Shown here: in pieces, positions 9,484 through 17,965 of the stretch | How positions within the stretch are numbered: the stretch's first letter is position 1 | How the letters are laid out: every line of letters begins with the position of its first letter | NCBI RefSeq assembly: GCF_001665625.1 | Contig: NZ_LZSY01000080.1 | Coordinates: 41,603-105,602, forward strand | Reading direction: 5' to 3' | Length of the DNA: 64,000 nucleotides | Source: Mycolicibacterium peregrinum | Lineage (GTDB): Bacteria; Actinomycetota; Actinomycetes; Mycobacteriales; Mycobacteriaceae | Made by a program: the position numbers and the translations under genes | The notes under the pieces: model-generated | The model's input: the letters and a program-made list of their open reading frames with translations, nothing else | Told to the model about the DNA's origin: nothing | Database searches by the model: none

Positions 9484-10329
9484 TCAGGCTTCCGGCTCGA
9501 GCAGACGCTTGGGGTGCATGCCGTCGACCTGACCGATGAACGGTGGGTGGATGCTGTAGCCGAGCATGCGGCGGATGTCCTCGGAGACGGCCCGAACGGT
9601 GTCGCGGGTCATCGACAAGGTGAACGCCTCCTGCGGACGCAACCACGGCTCGCAATACTGCGCTGTCAGGGCCAGGCGTGCGTTCGCAGAACGGTTGGCG
9701 CCCCCGCCGTGCCACAGGGTTCCGACGAAGAACACGCAGGATCCGGCGCTCATCACCACCGGCTCGCGATCGGTGGGCTCGGGCAGTCGATCACCCCACT
9801 CGTGGCTACCCGCGACGATGTCGGTGGCGCCGTTGTCGGCGGTGAAGTCGTCGATTGCCCAGATCGTGGCCGCGCCCAGTGCCTTTCGCGGTCGGGGCAG
9901 CGGATAGAAGCCGTCATCGGTGTGCAACATCTGGGCCTGCTCCCCCGGCAGGATGTTGATCACCTGCAGCATGGACAACAGGTAGTTGGGCATGAACAAC
10001 CGATCCAGCAGCGCCAGCACCCGCGGATGGTCGGCGATGCGGTCGCAGCTGCGGGTCTTGTTCAACACGCTGTACACCCGCTGGGTAGAGTGTCCTTCAA
10101 ATCCGTTGCGGCCCAGCATATCCAACAGTGGACCTACAGAATCCCGAATCTCGTCGAGCTCGGCGGCACTCAGCAGATCAGGCAGGACCACGTACCCCTC
10201 GCGCAGCACCGCCGCCAGGTCTGCGTCTGCCAGCGCAGGATCCACCTGCTCACCACTGCTACGGGTCCGCCGATACGTACCGGCCAGGTCGCCGGCCAAC
10301 TCCGTCAACGACGTCACTTCAGTGCTCAT
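9484..10329 (-). CDS. Phytanoyl-CoA dioxygenase (PhyH) family protein
   Basis: A 281-residue Fe(II)/2-oxoglutarate oxygenase of the PhyH family. The iron facial triad is visible as H136-T-D138 in MLHTDDGFY and H207 in GTLWHGGG. An Arg in the ANRSANARLALT stretch after it is expected to bind 2-oxoglutarate. The ATG start (MSTEVTS) was preferred over an upstream extension because a GAGGGCGAT ribosome-binding site lies just before it. It ends four bases from the kinase stop, convergently. It is divergent from the TetR gene with a 20-bp dyad between them, so it is the likely regulatory target. Substrate unknown. Confidence 0.87.
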   Translation of the reverse strand: MSTEVTSLTELAGDLAGTYRRTRSSGEQVDPALADADLAAVLREGYVVLPDLLSAAELDEIRDSVGPLLDMLGRNGFEGHSTQRVYSVLNKTRSCDRIADHPRVLALLDRLFMPNYLLSMLQVINILPGEQAQMLHTDDGFYPLPRPRKALGAATIWAIDDFTADNGATDIVAGSHEWGDRLPEPTDREPVVMSAGSCVFFVGTLWHGGGANRSANARLALTAQYCEPWLRPQEAFTLSMTRDTVRAVSEDIRRMLGYSIHPPFIGQVDGMHPKRLLEPEA

Positions 10330-10345
10330 ATCGCCCTCGCCGAAA

Positions 10346-10365
10346 CATAACTGACTTCTGTTATG
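10346..10365. promoter_or_regulatory. Probable TetR operator
   Basis: Inverted repeat CATAACtgacttctGTTATG between the divergent PhyH and TetR genes: six perfect outer bases per arm, and GA at the same position in both arms further in. Size and position fit a TetR dimer site controlling both genes. It overlaps the upstream alternative ATG (10363) of the TetR gene. Confidence 0.6.
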
Positions 10366-10374
10366 GTTCGGACT

Positions 10375-10950
10375 ATGGCACGCGCGCCGGTCGGACGTCA
10401 ACAACTGATCGATGCCGCGCGCGACGAACTCGTGCACGGAAACGGCGTCTTCGAACTCAGCGGCCTGACCCGCCGCGCCGGCCTCAGTACCGGCGCCCTC
10501 TATCACCACTTCGGATCGAAGAGCGGGCTTCTGACCGCGATCTATGACGGCTTCTACGACGGGTTGCGCCACGCGATCGCCGATGCCCACCTACCCGACG
10601 GAGATTGGGCTACTCGTGAACGCGACCGCACTCACCGCTTCGTCGCCTATCACCTTGCCGACCCGCTGGCGCCGATTCTGCTCAACCGTACCGCCGGCGA
10701 CCCGCAGCTCACCGAACTCGGGGAGGCCTACATTCACGACCTCATCGACAACGCCGCCGCCAACATCCGCCATGGACAGCAACTCGGCGAACTCCCAACA
10801 GATCTGGACCCCGACGGTGCAGCGGCTTACGTCATCGGAGGCCTGCGTCACGGCATCGCGCAACAACTCCGAGTCATCCCGACGCCGAATTCCGATCAAG
10901 CCACACAGACACTTTGGCGCTTCACTGCTGCGGTCCTCGGCATCACCTAG
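10375..10950 (+). CDS. TetR-family transcriptional regulator
   Basis: A 191-residue TetR repressor. The N-terminal HTH contains FELSGLTRRAGLSTGALYHHF, matching the conserved helix-turn-helix with the YHHF tail, and the C-terminal part is a helical ligand domain. It is divergent from the PhyH oxygenase, with a dyad operator in the 33-45 base gap. ATG 10375 is used; ATG 10363 in frame would add four residues but lies inside the dyad. Neither has a strong ribosome-binding site, so a leaderless transcript is possible. It probably represses itself and the oxygenase. Confidence 0.88.
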   Translation: MARAPVGRQQLIDAARDELVHGNGVFELSGLTRRAGLSTGALYHHFGSKSGLLTAIYDGFYDGLRHAIADAHLPDGDWATRERDRTHRFVAYHLADPLAPILLNRTAGDPQLTELGEAYIHDLIDNAAANIRHGQQLGELPTDLDPDGAAAYVIGGLRHGIAQQLRVIPTPNSDQATQTLWRFTAAVLGIT

Positions 10951-10968
10951 GCCGATGACCCAACGGTG

Positions 10969-11355
10969 TCAGTCCCGGTCGTCGCGACCGCGCCCCGTGA
11001 ACCGGTTGATGGCGGAGACGCCCGGCAGGTTCGTCAACATCCGGAACACGTCATTGCCCGTGTTGATCAACGATTCCAGTTGCGGCAGGAGGCGGTCCAA
11101 CGTACGGAACATCGGGTCGGCCATGGCCATATACCGTTCGGTCCGATCGATGGTGGTGTTGAGCCGTTCTGTCGCGACCGCAAGATTCTCCAGCAGATCG
11201 GGTAACTGGGCGGCAAGTTGAGCCGACGCCGGCGGAATGCGCATCGCGCCGCTTGCCACCGCCTGGGCGGCGCCGACGGCGGACTGAGCCGTCTCGACGG
11301 CTGCCTGAGCGGCCGATTTGAGGTCGCTGGGTTTAGGTACCTTCTGGCTACTCAT
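10969..11355 (-). CDS. Conserved small helical protein, unknown function
   Basis: A 128-residue protein rich in Ala and predicted helix, with no signal peptide or clear membrane segment. Residues 10-50 are Ala/Gln-rich and amphipathic; residues 50-100 carry heptad-like Leu spacing (LPDLLENLAVATERL, MFRTLDRLLPQLESL), suggesting a coiled-coil or membrane-peripheral protein. It ends in a basic RGRDDRD tail. It is convergent with the TetR gene (18-base gap) and divergent from the SDR gene. I do not recognise a named family. Confidence 0.7.
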   Translation of the reverse strand: MSSQKVPKPSDLKSAAQAAVETAQSAVGAAQAVASGAMRIPPASAQLAAQLPDLLENLAVATERLNTTIDRTERYMAMADPMFRTLDRLLPQLESLINTGNDVFRMLTNLPGVSAINRFTGRGRDDRD

Positions 11356-11431
11356 ACCGCTAACTGTCCCCCCACGTCGGCCACTCCGTCAGCAATATGC
11401 TCGAGCTGACCCGCACGAGAGGAACCCCCGT

Positions 11432-12514
11432 ATGAGCACACCTCGCACCTCGATCGACCCGGACGCGCCGGTGCTCGTCACGGGCGCCAGCGGGTACATC
11501 GGCAGCTGGATCGTCCGGTTACTCCTCGAAGCCGGTCACACCGTCCACGGCACGGTGCGCAACCCTGCCAAGGCCACCGGGTTGGAGCATCTGCACAAGC
11601 TCTCCGCCGACCATCCCGGCCGACTGGAACTGTTCAAGGCAGACCTGCTCGAGCCCGGCAGTTTCGACGACGCGATGGCCGGGTGCGAGCTTGTCATGCA
11701 CACCGCCTCGCCGTTCCTGCTCTCAGGTTTCAAGGACGCGCAGGAGGCACTGGTCCGCCCGGCGCTGGAGGGCACCCGCAATGTGCTCGACTCGGTGAAC
11801 CGCACCGATAGCGTCAAACGCGTGGTGCTGACCAGCAGCGTGGTCGCGATCTACGGGGACGCCCGTGAGGTGTTGGATGTCGCGGGCGGTGTCTTCACCG
11901 ACGAACATTGGAACACCACCAGCAGTGTCGACCACCAGCCCTATCCCTACTCCAAGACGGTCGCGGAGCAGGAGGCCTGGCGGTACCAACGGGCGCAGAA
12001 CCGCTGGGACATGGTCACCATCCACCCGGGCCTGGTGCTCGGCCCGGCGCTGACCACGGCCAGTGATTCGGCCAGCCTGAGCACCATGAAGCAGTTCACC
12101 GACGGCAGTCTCCTGGCCGGAGCGCCCGCGCTGACCATGGGCGTGGTGGACGTGCGCGACGTCGCCGATGCCCATCTGCGTGCCGGATTCACACCCGAGG
12201 CCCACGGCCGCTACATCGTCAACGCCGATTCTCTGACGCTTCTGGAGATCGGCAAGCTACTGCGGCGGCGGTTCGGCCCGTTCTACCCGTTCCCGAGGAT
12301 GACCGCACCCAAGGTGCTCGTGAAGGCAATCGCGCCGGCTGCCGGACTCACGCGAGAGTTCGTCGAGCACAACGTGGGATATCCATTGGCGTTCGACAAC
12401 AGCCGCAGCCGCAACGAGCTGGGGCTCACCTATCGTCCGGCGGCGCAGACGGTCACCGACCACTTCCAGCAGATGCTCGACGACGGGCTGGTCCGCCGCA
12501 TGCCGGGTAGCTAG
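11432..12514 (+). CDS. NAD-dependent epimerase / dihydroflavonol-4-reductase-like SDR
   Basis: A 360-residue extended short-chain dehydrogenase. The Rossmann motif TGASGYIGSW binds NAD(P); the HTASPF segment, the LTSSVVAIYG strand and the YPYSK catalytic motif (Tyr-x-x-x-Lys) follow the dihydroflavonol reductase/3-beta-HSD branch. The start ATG 11432 follows GAGAGGA. The likely role is reduction of a ketone or aldehyde, with substrate unknown. Its stop lies in a CTAG that is also the stop of the convergent TetR gene. Confidence 0.87.
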   Translation: MSTPRTSIDPDAPVLVTGASGYIGSWIVRLLLEAGHTVHGTVRNPAKATGLEHLHKLSADHPGRLELFKADLLEPGSFDDAMAGCELVMHTASPFLLSGFKDAQEALVRPALEGTRNVLDSVNRTDSVKRVVLTSSVVAIYGDAREVLDVAGGVFTDEHWNTTSSVDHQPYPYSKTVAEQEAWRYQRAQNRWDMVTIHPGLVLGPALTTASDSASLSTMKQFTDGSLLAGAPALTMGVVDVRDVADAHLRAGFTPEAHGRYIVNADSLTLLEIGKLLRRRFGPFYPFPRMTAPKVLVKAIAPAAGLTREFVEHNVGYPLAFDNSRSRNELGLTYRPAAQTVTDHFQQMLDDGLVRRMPGS

Positions 12515-13191
12515 CCCACGGGTTCGGGCGGAAGCCCATACTGCACCGCGATACCGGTGAGCAACATCGTCATTCGGTGCTGAAAGGCGTCTTCGCTGAA
12601 CGGATCGAACCCGGACTGTGCGACCGCACGCAACGTCGGATAGTCGGACGCGGAACGTTTGGCGGTGAGTTTGAAGATCCGGGCCAGCCAGGGCTGTCCG
12701 CTTTCGGCGTGGAGGTGTTCACGGTGCGCCTCGGTGACGCTGCCGATCGCCATCGCGCTCACCGCAGCCCAGACCGCCATCGCGTCGTCAGGCGACAGGC
12801 CGTGCCCGGCCAGTGCTTCGACGGCGTCGCCGTTGCACTGCATCTCCATCTCGTCGCGGACCCCGCCGGTGACGAACTTCTCGACCAGCGCCGGCTCGGA
12901 GGCCAAGACCGTCCTGATGTAGGACGCATAGCTGCGCATCCAGGTCGCCCAATGCTCGCCGGAATAACGCGGGGGCGGTGACATGACCAAGGCGCTCTCG
13001 GTGGCCAGTCGCAGCAGATCGTCCTGGTTCTTCACGTGGTGATACAGCCCGGGCAGGCTGATGCCGAGGTGTTCGGCCACGCGGCGCATCGTGACGTTTT
13101 CGGTGCCGATCTCCCGCACCGCTGCGACAATGGCGCTGTGGTCGATACGGGGAGGCCTCCCTCGACGCGGCGTTAATTCGTTGGCGCTCAT
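12511..13191 (-). CDS. TetR-family transcriptional regulator
   Basis: A 226-residue TetR protein with HTH segment VTMRRVAEHLGISLPGLYHH and a C-terminal TetR_C-like domain (EHWATWMRSYASYIRTVL). The gene faces the MDR oxidoreductase divergently, with a long near-perfect palindrome between them, so this is probably an autoregulated repressor of that pathway. Its last four bases overlap the stop of the SDR gene. Confidence 0.88.
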   Translation of the reverse strand: MSANELTPRRGRPPRIDHSAIVAAVREIGTENVTMRRVAEHLGISLPGLYHHVKNQDDLLRLATESALVMSPPPRYSGEHWATWMRSYASYIRTVLASEPALVEKFVTGGVRDEMEMQCNGDAVEALAGHGLSPDDAMAVWAAVSAMAIGSVTEAHREHLHAESGQPWLARIFKLTAKRSASDYPTLRAVAQSGFDPFSEDAFQHRMTMLLTGIAVQYGLPPEPVG

Positions 13192-13275
13192 GTCATCCCG
13201 GTTGCTTCTCCCGCGGGCTCATGGGTGTCCTCCCGCCTGGCGAGACACTTTCAGTCTGGGGCTTGACGATAATCG

Positions 13276-13298
13276 ATATGCATTCTAAGAATCAATAT
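13276..13298. promoter_or_regulatory. Palindromic operator between TetR and MDR genes
   Basis: A 23-bp dyad made of ATAT, two bases, ATTCTAAGAAT (a perfect 5+1+5 core), two bases, ATAT; only the two bases between core and flank break symmetry on each side. It is AT-rich in a GC-rich genome and lies about 85 bases from the TetR start and 45 from the oxidoreductase start. Confidence 0.65.
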
Positions 13299-13342
13299 GA
13301 AAAATCGGATGGACACCTCGATCTTCTCGATCCTCCATAGAA

Positions 13343-14380
13343 ATGAGCAGCGACATGACTGACTCCGCGCACCGCCAGAACCGTCAAGTCCTGTTGCGTC
13401 GCCGCCCGAATGGGCTGGTCTCCCCGGACGACACGGAAATGGTGACCACGTCTGCGCCGGTTCCTGCCGACGGTGAGGCACTGCTGCGGACGACGTATGT
13501 GGGCATCGACGCGGCCGCTCGCACCTGGCTGGACGGCGAACCCGGCTACCTGCCGGCTCTCGAATTGGGCGAGGTCGTCCGAGTCGCCGGCATCGGCGAA
13601 GTTGTCGAATCACGTTGCGATGCCTACAAGGTGGGCGATCTGGTCACCACGCTGACGGGGCTGCAGGACTACGCGATCATCCGCGACGACCTCTTCAGTA
13701 CGCCGGTGGTTGGTTACACCGATCCGCTGGCGGTGATGTCGATCTACGGACCGACGGGCGCCACGGCGTATTTCGGCATGAAGGGGGTCGGCAAGCCGCA
13801 GGCCGGTGAGACGGTGGTGGTGTCGGCCGCAGCGGGCGCGACCGGATCGGTGGCAGGCCAGATCGCCAAGATCGCCGGTGCCCGGGTGGTCGGTATCGCG
13901 GGCGGCCCGGAAAAATGCCGGGCCGTGGTCGAGGATTTCGGCTTCGACGCGTGCGTCGACTACAAGGCCGGCGACGTGTCCGCCGCGCTCAAGGAGCAGT
14001 GTCCGAACGGGATCAACGTCTACTTCGACAATGTCGGCGGAGACATCCTCAATGCGGTGCTCGGCAACTTGGCGCACAAAGCACGGGTGGTGATGTGCGG
14101 CATCATCTCGAGCTATCTCAACGGCGATCACCCAGGCCCGGCCAACTACGTCAACCTGCTTGCCACGTCCTCGACGATGCAGGGCTTCATCGCACTCGAA
14201 GAGTGGGCGCACTTCGATGAGGCCTTCGCCGCGCTGAGTGAATGGGAGCAACAAGGGCTGCTCGTCCATCGCGAAACCGTTTACGAGGGACTCGAATCCA
14301 GTATCGACGCCCTCAACGGACTGTTCACCGGGGCCAACATCGGCAAGATGCTCGTCAGGATCAACGAACCGGAAAACTGA
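13343..14380 (+). CDS. Zinc-free medium-chain NADP-dependent oxidoreductase
   Basis: A 345-residue MDR protein of the leukotriene B4 12-hydroxydehydrogenase/2-alkenal reductase group. NADP binding is shown by VVVSAAAGATGSVAGQIAK, and the group's YFDNVGG motif is present. Zinc-ligand Cys residues of alcohol dehydrogenases are absent. Such enzymes reduce the C=C bond of enals and enones. It is followed after four bases by the next gene, forming a two-gene operon likely controlled by the divergent TetR. Starts at 13343 or 13355 are both possible. Confidence 0.87.
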   Translation: MSSDMTDSAHRQNRQVLLRRRPNGLVSPDDTEMVTTSAPVPADGEALLRTTYVGIDAAARTWLDGEPGYLPALELGEVVRVAGIGEVVESRCDAYKVGDLVTTLTGLQDYAIIRDDLFSTPVVGYTDPLAVMSIYGPTGATAYFGMKGVGKPQAGETVVVSAAAGATGSVAGQIAKIAGARVVGIAGGPEKCRAVVEDFGFDACVDYKAGDVSAALKEQCPNGINVYFDNVGGDILNAVLGNLAHKARVVMCGIISSYLNGDHPGPANYVNLLATSSTMQGFIALEEWAHFDEAFAALSEWEQQGLLVHRETVYEGLESSIDALNGLFTGANIGKMLVRINEPEN

Positions 14381-14384
14381 CACC

Positions 14385-15503
14385 GTGCTGACCCCTTTTG
14401 ATGACTACCCCATTCACAGCTCGGCCGACCCGGTCGCCACACCGGTCAGTGCCGACCCCAACCACTACGACCGCTACTGGTTCAACGGTCATCAGCGGGA
14501 CGGCGAGTTCTACTTCGGTGCGGCGATGGGCCACTACCCGGTTCGCGGGATCATCGACGCCGCCTTCAGTGTGGTCAAGGACGGAGTGGAACATTCGGTC
14601 TTCGCTTCGGGGGCAATGCCGCTGGACCGATCGGCGACCGTCGGCCCGTTCCGTATCGAGGTCGTCGAACCGCTGCGCACCATCCGCTACCTCGTCGACT
14701 CCAACGAACACGCCATCTCCTGCGATCTGACCTTCCGCGCCACCACCGTCGCCATCGAGGAACCGCGCCAACAGCGGCGTACCGCCGAAGGCATCGTGCT
14801 GACCGACCACACCCGGCTCACCCAGTGGGGATCATGGGAAGGAACGATCTGCGTCGACGGCGAGGATCTGACGGTCGAGGCCGGCGCCGTGCCCGGAACC
14901 CGCGACCGGTCCTGGGGAGTTCGGCCCATCGGCGAGCAGGTACCCGTGCTCCGGCAGCCGATGCCCTTTCAGGTGTTCTGGCTCTGGGCGCCTTTGCATT
15001 TCGGCGATCGATTCACGCACTACGCCTTCCACGAACACGAGGACGGGCGCCGCTGGTTGGAGACGGCGCAGATTCTGGATCCGATTCCGGCGGGCGCCTC
15101 ACCGTGCAGCCGGGTGGGTGTGCGCGAGTGTTACGACATCGGCTACGAACTCGAGTGGGAGCCGGGACGGCGAGAGATCCGACGGGCTCACCTGTGGTTC
15201 ACCGATCCCGTCGACGGTGCGACCCACATCGAAGTGGAAAAGCTCTTCACCTTCCGGATGCGCGGGATCGGCTACTGGCATCCGCATTGGGGACACGGCT
15301 CCCGTCACGGACAATTCGAGATCGGCAGGGAGTCCATCGATCTCGACGCCTTCGACCCGACCGACTTCGCCTCGATTCACTTGCAGAACGTCGTCAAGGC
15401 CACCATGGGTGAGCGCACCGGGATCGGTGTCGTCGAGCAGATCGCGATCGGGCCACACGCACCGTCGGGGCTCACCGGATTCCTCGACGGGTACCAACCC
15501 TGA
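14385..15503 (+). CDS. Conserved protein of unknown function (AttH/hydroxyneurosporene-synthase-like beta fold possible)
   Basis: A 372-residue soluble protein starting at GTG four bases after the MDR stop (GGAAAA upstream), so co-transcribed. It is rich in aromatic and beta-strand segments (WLWAPLHFGDRFTHYAFHE, RDRSWGVR) that recall lipocalin-like CrtC/AttH proteins and DUF7064-type actinobacterial proteins. That resemblance is by eye only. No catalytic motif can be named. The operon context suggests a role in modifying or binding the same lipophilic substrate as the reductase. Confidence 0.75.
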   Translation: MLTPFDDYPIHSSADPVATPVSADPNHYDRYWFNGHQRDGEFYFGAAMGHYPVRGIIDAAFSVVKDGVEHSVFASGAMPLDRSATVGPFRIEVVEPLRTIRYLVDSNEHAISCDLTFRATTVAIEEPRQQRRTAEGIVLTDHTRLTQWGSWEGTICVDGEDLTVEAGAVPGTRDRSWGVRPIGEQVPVLRQPMPFQVFWLWAPLHFGDRFTHYAFHEHEDGRRWLETAQILDPIPAGASPCSRVGVRECYDIGYELEWEPGRREIRRAHLWFTDPVDGATHIEVEKLFTFRMRGIGYWHPHWGHGSRHGQFEIGRESIDLDAFDPTDFASIHLQNVVKATMGERTGIGVVEQIAIGPHAPSGLTGFLDGYQP

Positions 15504-15711
15504 CGCTGCTGCGCGTCGGCCAACTGTTACATGACGCGCAAGGTCTTCGCGCGCAGGTGCCATGAGTACTGCGCTACCCGTTCTGACGCACCGCCGGGCG
15601 GCGTTCGAGCGTTGCGTCCGATACCAAAACGCAACCTACGCAATGAATTACCACTGTGGAATTTGATAATGGATGGGGCGGACGTGACTATTGTGGTCTA
15701 GAGTACGTACG

Positions 15712-15728
15712 TACGTAGTTACTACATA
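15712..15728. promoter_or_regulatory. BlaI-like operator before the NlpC/P60 gene
   Basis: TACGTAGTTACTACATA is a 17-bp dyad with one mismatched pair around a single central base, preceded by a GTAC repeat run (15703-15711). It shares the TAC(G/A)TA / GTAGT elements with sites near blaI (17931) and the L,D-transpeptidase (19847). It lies about 60-75 bases upstream of the start codon. Confidence 0.55.
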
Positions 15729-15788
15729 GTTCCCGTGGATGTGGAGGCTTTGTCTCCGCCACGGCTATCGCAAGGCGGAGGGGGATGC

Positions 15789-16526
15789 GTGACCATGCCT
15801 TCCATGGCCCACAGGCGTTCCCTCTGCTGGGATCGCCGAACACTCATGCGCACAGGGATTCTCGCCGCGGCAGCGTTGGCAGCCATGGGCACTCCCCTTG
15901 CCCACGCGGAACCCAACGCCGGCCAGTGGGACCCCACTCTGCCCAACATTCTCAGTGCGGGAGCGCCGGGTGATCCGGTCGCCATTGCCAATGCGTCGTT
16001 GCAGGCGAGCGCTTTTGCCGCGCAGACGACGTTCGACATGGGCCGGAAGTTTCTCGGCAGCCTGGGTCTCGGGCCCGCGGACACCGGTGCGGCCCCCGTC
16101 CTGCGCGGCAACCGCGTCTATGGCAGGCAGGCAGTCGAGTACGTGATCCGGCGGGCCGGCACCCAACTCGGGGTGCCGTATTCGTGGGGTGGCGGCAGCC
16201 TGACCGGGCCCAGTCGCGGAGTGGATTCCGGCGCCCGCACCGTCGGCTTCGACTGCTCCGGGCTCACCCGCTATGCGTTCGCCGGCGTCGGAGTCCTGCT
16301 CCCCCGCTATTCGGGCGATCAGTACACGGCGGGACGCCACCTGCCGCCGTCGCAGGCCAAGCGAGGAGATCTGCTGTTCTGGGGCCCCGGTGGCGGACAG
16401 CACGAAGCGCTCTACCTCGGCGGTGGCCAGATGCTCGAGGCGCAGCAGACCGGTGTCCCGATCAAGATCTCTCCGGTACGTACCTCCGGGATGACGCCGT
16501 ATGTCACTCGCATCATCGAGTACTGA
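15789..16526 (+). CDS. Secreted NlpC/P60 peptidoglycan endopeptidase (Rip-like)
   Basis: A 245-residue exported cell-wall hydrolase. An N-terminal RR-containing signal ends near AHA/EP (residues 38-42). Residues about 110-245 form the NlpC/P60 domain: YSWGGGS, catalytic Cys156 in FDCSGL, and His205 in GGGQHEALYLGGG. Because Cys and His are both kept, it should cleave peptide stems, unlike RipD-type proteins that have lost the Cys. GTG 15789 follows GGAGGGGG at five bases. The upstream BlaI-like dyad and convergent M56/blaI genes tie it to a beta-lactam or wall-stress response (inference). Confidence 0.87.
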   Translation: MTMPSMAHRRSLCWDRRTLMRTGILAAAALAAMGTPLAHAEPNAGQWDPTLPNILSAGAPGDPVAIANASLQASAFAAQTTFDMGRKFLGSLGLGPADTGAAPVLRGNRVYGRQAVEYVIRRAGTQLGVPYSWGGGSLTGPSRGVDSGARTVGFDCSGLTRYAFAGVGVLLPRYSGDQYTAGRHLPPSQAKRGDLLFWGPGGGQHEALYLGGGQMLEAQQTGVPIKISPVRTSGMTPYVTRIIEY

Positions 16527-16528
16527 CC

Positions 16529-17467
16529 TCAGCGACAGAGCAGGCCCGATGCACCCAACACGACCGTCGCGACCGGAACCAGGGCGATCACTGCCATCGC
16601 CCCGAAGAGACCTGCCCCGGCCCCGACCCGGATCCACGGCGCGGGAGGAAGAGCAAGGCGCTCAGCACGGTTCAGCAAGGCCACGTCGGCGGCGCCGAGG
16701 GCCTGTGCCGGCGTCGCTCCGGCGAGTGCCATCAGCCCGGACAGAAGCGTGTGCTGTCCATGGCGGCGCACCGCGACATCGTCGGCGCACATTTCCAGCA
16801 GCCGACCGACATCCGCGGCGCCCCGGGTCATCAGCCGCACCCGTGGAAAAACCATCGCCAATCCGCGCAACGCGGTCACGATCTTCGGATGGCGTCCGTC
16901 GAGATGCGCCCGCTCATGGGCCAGTACAGCCTGCAGCTCATCGCTGCCCAGTGCGGCAATCGCCCCAGTGGTGACCACGATCGCCGGCGGCTTTCCCGCC
17001 ACGCAGTAGGCAGTGCGCTCACCGGTGTCGACGATGAAGACGTCGCGCTGATCGGTCGGACGTCCCACCAGACGCACCGCCTGGGCGTGACCGTCGGCAT
17101 GGGCGCGCAGCCGCCGAATGGTGCGCTGGGCTTTGATCCCGACACGGACCAGCGCCACGAACAGCGCGACTGCCCCGACCATCACCGATGCTTGCGCCAC
17201 GATGCCTGCACGCCCGGCCGCGATGTCGCAGAGGAACTCCACACACGACGCCAGGAATGATGTGCGCCGGCCGCCGTGGAAGACCACGTCGAGGATGACC
17301 AGCACCGGAATGACGATCCAGGTGGCCAGGACGCTGACGACGGCCGTCAACCATGCCGCCACACCGAATCTGGGGGCGGATCCGCCGCGGGTGAGAGCGC
17401 TGAGCAGCGTCGGCGCCAACACCATCATTGCCACGCTGTAGATCAGCAGACCCGCGGCGACGTTCAC
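16529..17467 (-). CDS. M56-family membrane metallopeptidase (BlaR1-like)
   Basis: A 312-residue integral membrane protein with helices near residues 5-25, 36-62, 88-110 and a C-terminal one at about 285-308. The zinc motif HERAH is at 184-188, with a downstream LEMCADD as the likely third-ligand helix. It lacks the extracellular penicillin-binding sensor domain of staphylococcal BlaR1, as in M. tuberculosis Rv1845c. Its start overlaps the blaI stop by ATGA. The known family role is to cleave or inactivate BlaI on induction. It ends two bases from the NlpC/P60 stop. Confidence 0.87.
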   Translation of the reverse strand: MNVAAGLLIYSVAMMVLAPTLLSALTRGGSAPRFGVAAWLTAVVSVLATWIVIPVLVILDVVFHGGRRTSFLASCVEFLCDIAAGRAGIVAQASVMVGAVALFVALVRVGIKAQRTIRRLRAHADGHAQAVRLVGRPTDQRDVFIVDTGERTAYCVAGKPPAIVVTTGAIAALGSDELQAVLAHERAHLDGRHPKIVTALRGLAMVFPRVRLMTRGAADVGRLLEMCADDVAVRRHGQHTLLSGLMALAGATPAQALGAADVALLNRAERLALPPAPWIRVGAGAGLFGAMAVIALVPVATVVLGASGLLCR

Positions 17468-17853
17468 CGCTTTTTCGCCCTCGTCGATCGTCTTGCCAGC
17501 GTGCGTAGCGCGGCGCGCAGTCGATCGGAATCCTGCGGGTCGATCTGCTCGATGAAGTAGCTGAGCACCAGATCGGAACGGCCGCCACCGTCGAGCGCCT
17601 CACGCATCAACTGAGCGGTGTGCTGCTCGCGGTTCAACCGCGGCCAGTACCGGTAGGCCCGGCCGTCGCGGTCGCGTTCCAGCCAGCCCTTCGTGTGCAG
17701 ATTGTCCATCGTCGACATCACGGTGGTGTACGCGATCCGACGCTCTTCGACGAGCTCATCGAACACCTCGCGCACCGTGACCGCCGCGGGACCGCGATTC
17801 CAGATTCGGTCCATGATGTCGGCCTCGAGTTCGCCGAATCCTCGTACGCGCAC
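17464..17853 (-). CDS. blaI: BlaI/MecI-family repressor
   Basis: A 129-residue winged-helix repressor (BlaI; M. tuberculosis Rv1846c type). It has FGELEADIMDRIWNRG at the N terminus, a recognition region with YTTVMSTMDNLHTKGWLERD, and a C-terminal dimerisation part. The GTG at 17853 is preferred: GGAGGG lies five bases before it and the protein then has family length, whereas upstream extension gives an unlikely 44-residue leader. It is followed with a 4-base overlap by the M56 peptidase. A TACTAC...GTAGTA dyad 78 bases upstream suggests autoregulation. Confidence 0.88.
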   Translation of the reverse strand: MRVRGFGELEADIMDRIWNRGPAAVTVREVFDELVEERRIAYTTVMSTMDNLHTKGWLERDRDGRAYRYWPRLNREQHTAQLMREALDGGGRSDLVLSYFIEQIDPQDSDRLRAALRTLARRSTRAKKR

Positions 17854-17930
17854 AGCATCCCTCCAAGATCGGTGAGGTGAGCGTACCTCGCGCCGGGGTG
17901 CCGCAGCGGTCTCGACGCGGTGGCCGTATC

Positions 17931-17954
17931 TACTACATAGGCTAGTACGTAGTA
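17931..17954. promoter_or_regulatory. BlaI operator candidate upstream of blaI
   Basis: A 24-bp dyad with TACTAC at the left end and GTAGTA at the right; the inner TA pairs also match (TACTACATA ... TACGTAGTA). It sits just after the end of mmcO and upstream of blaI, in the position expected for autorepression. Confidence 0.65.
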
Positions 17955-17965
17955 CTGGCCTATGT

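Noticed and set aside
15700..15720. Tandem GTAC units as a CRISPR or microsatellite
   Set aside because: Only three short units, part of an operator-like dyad; no spaced repeats.
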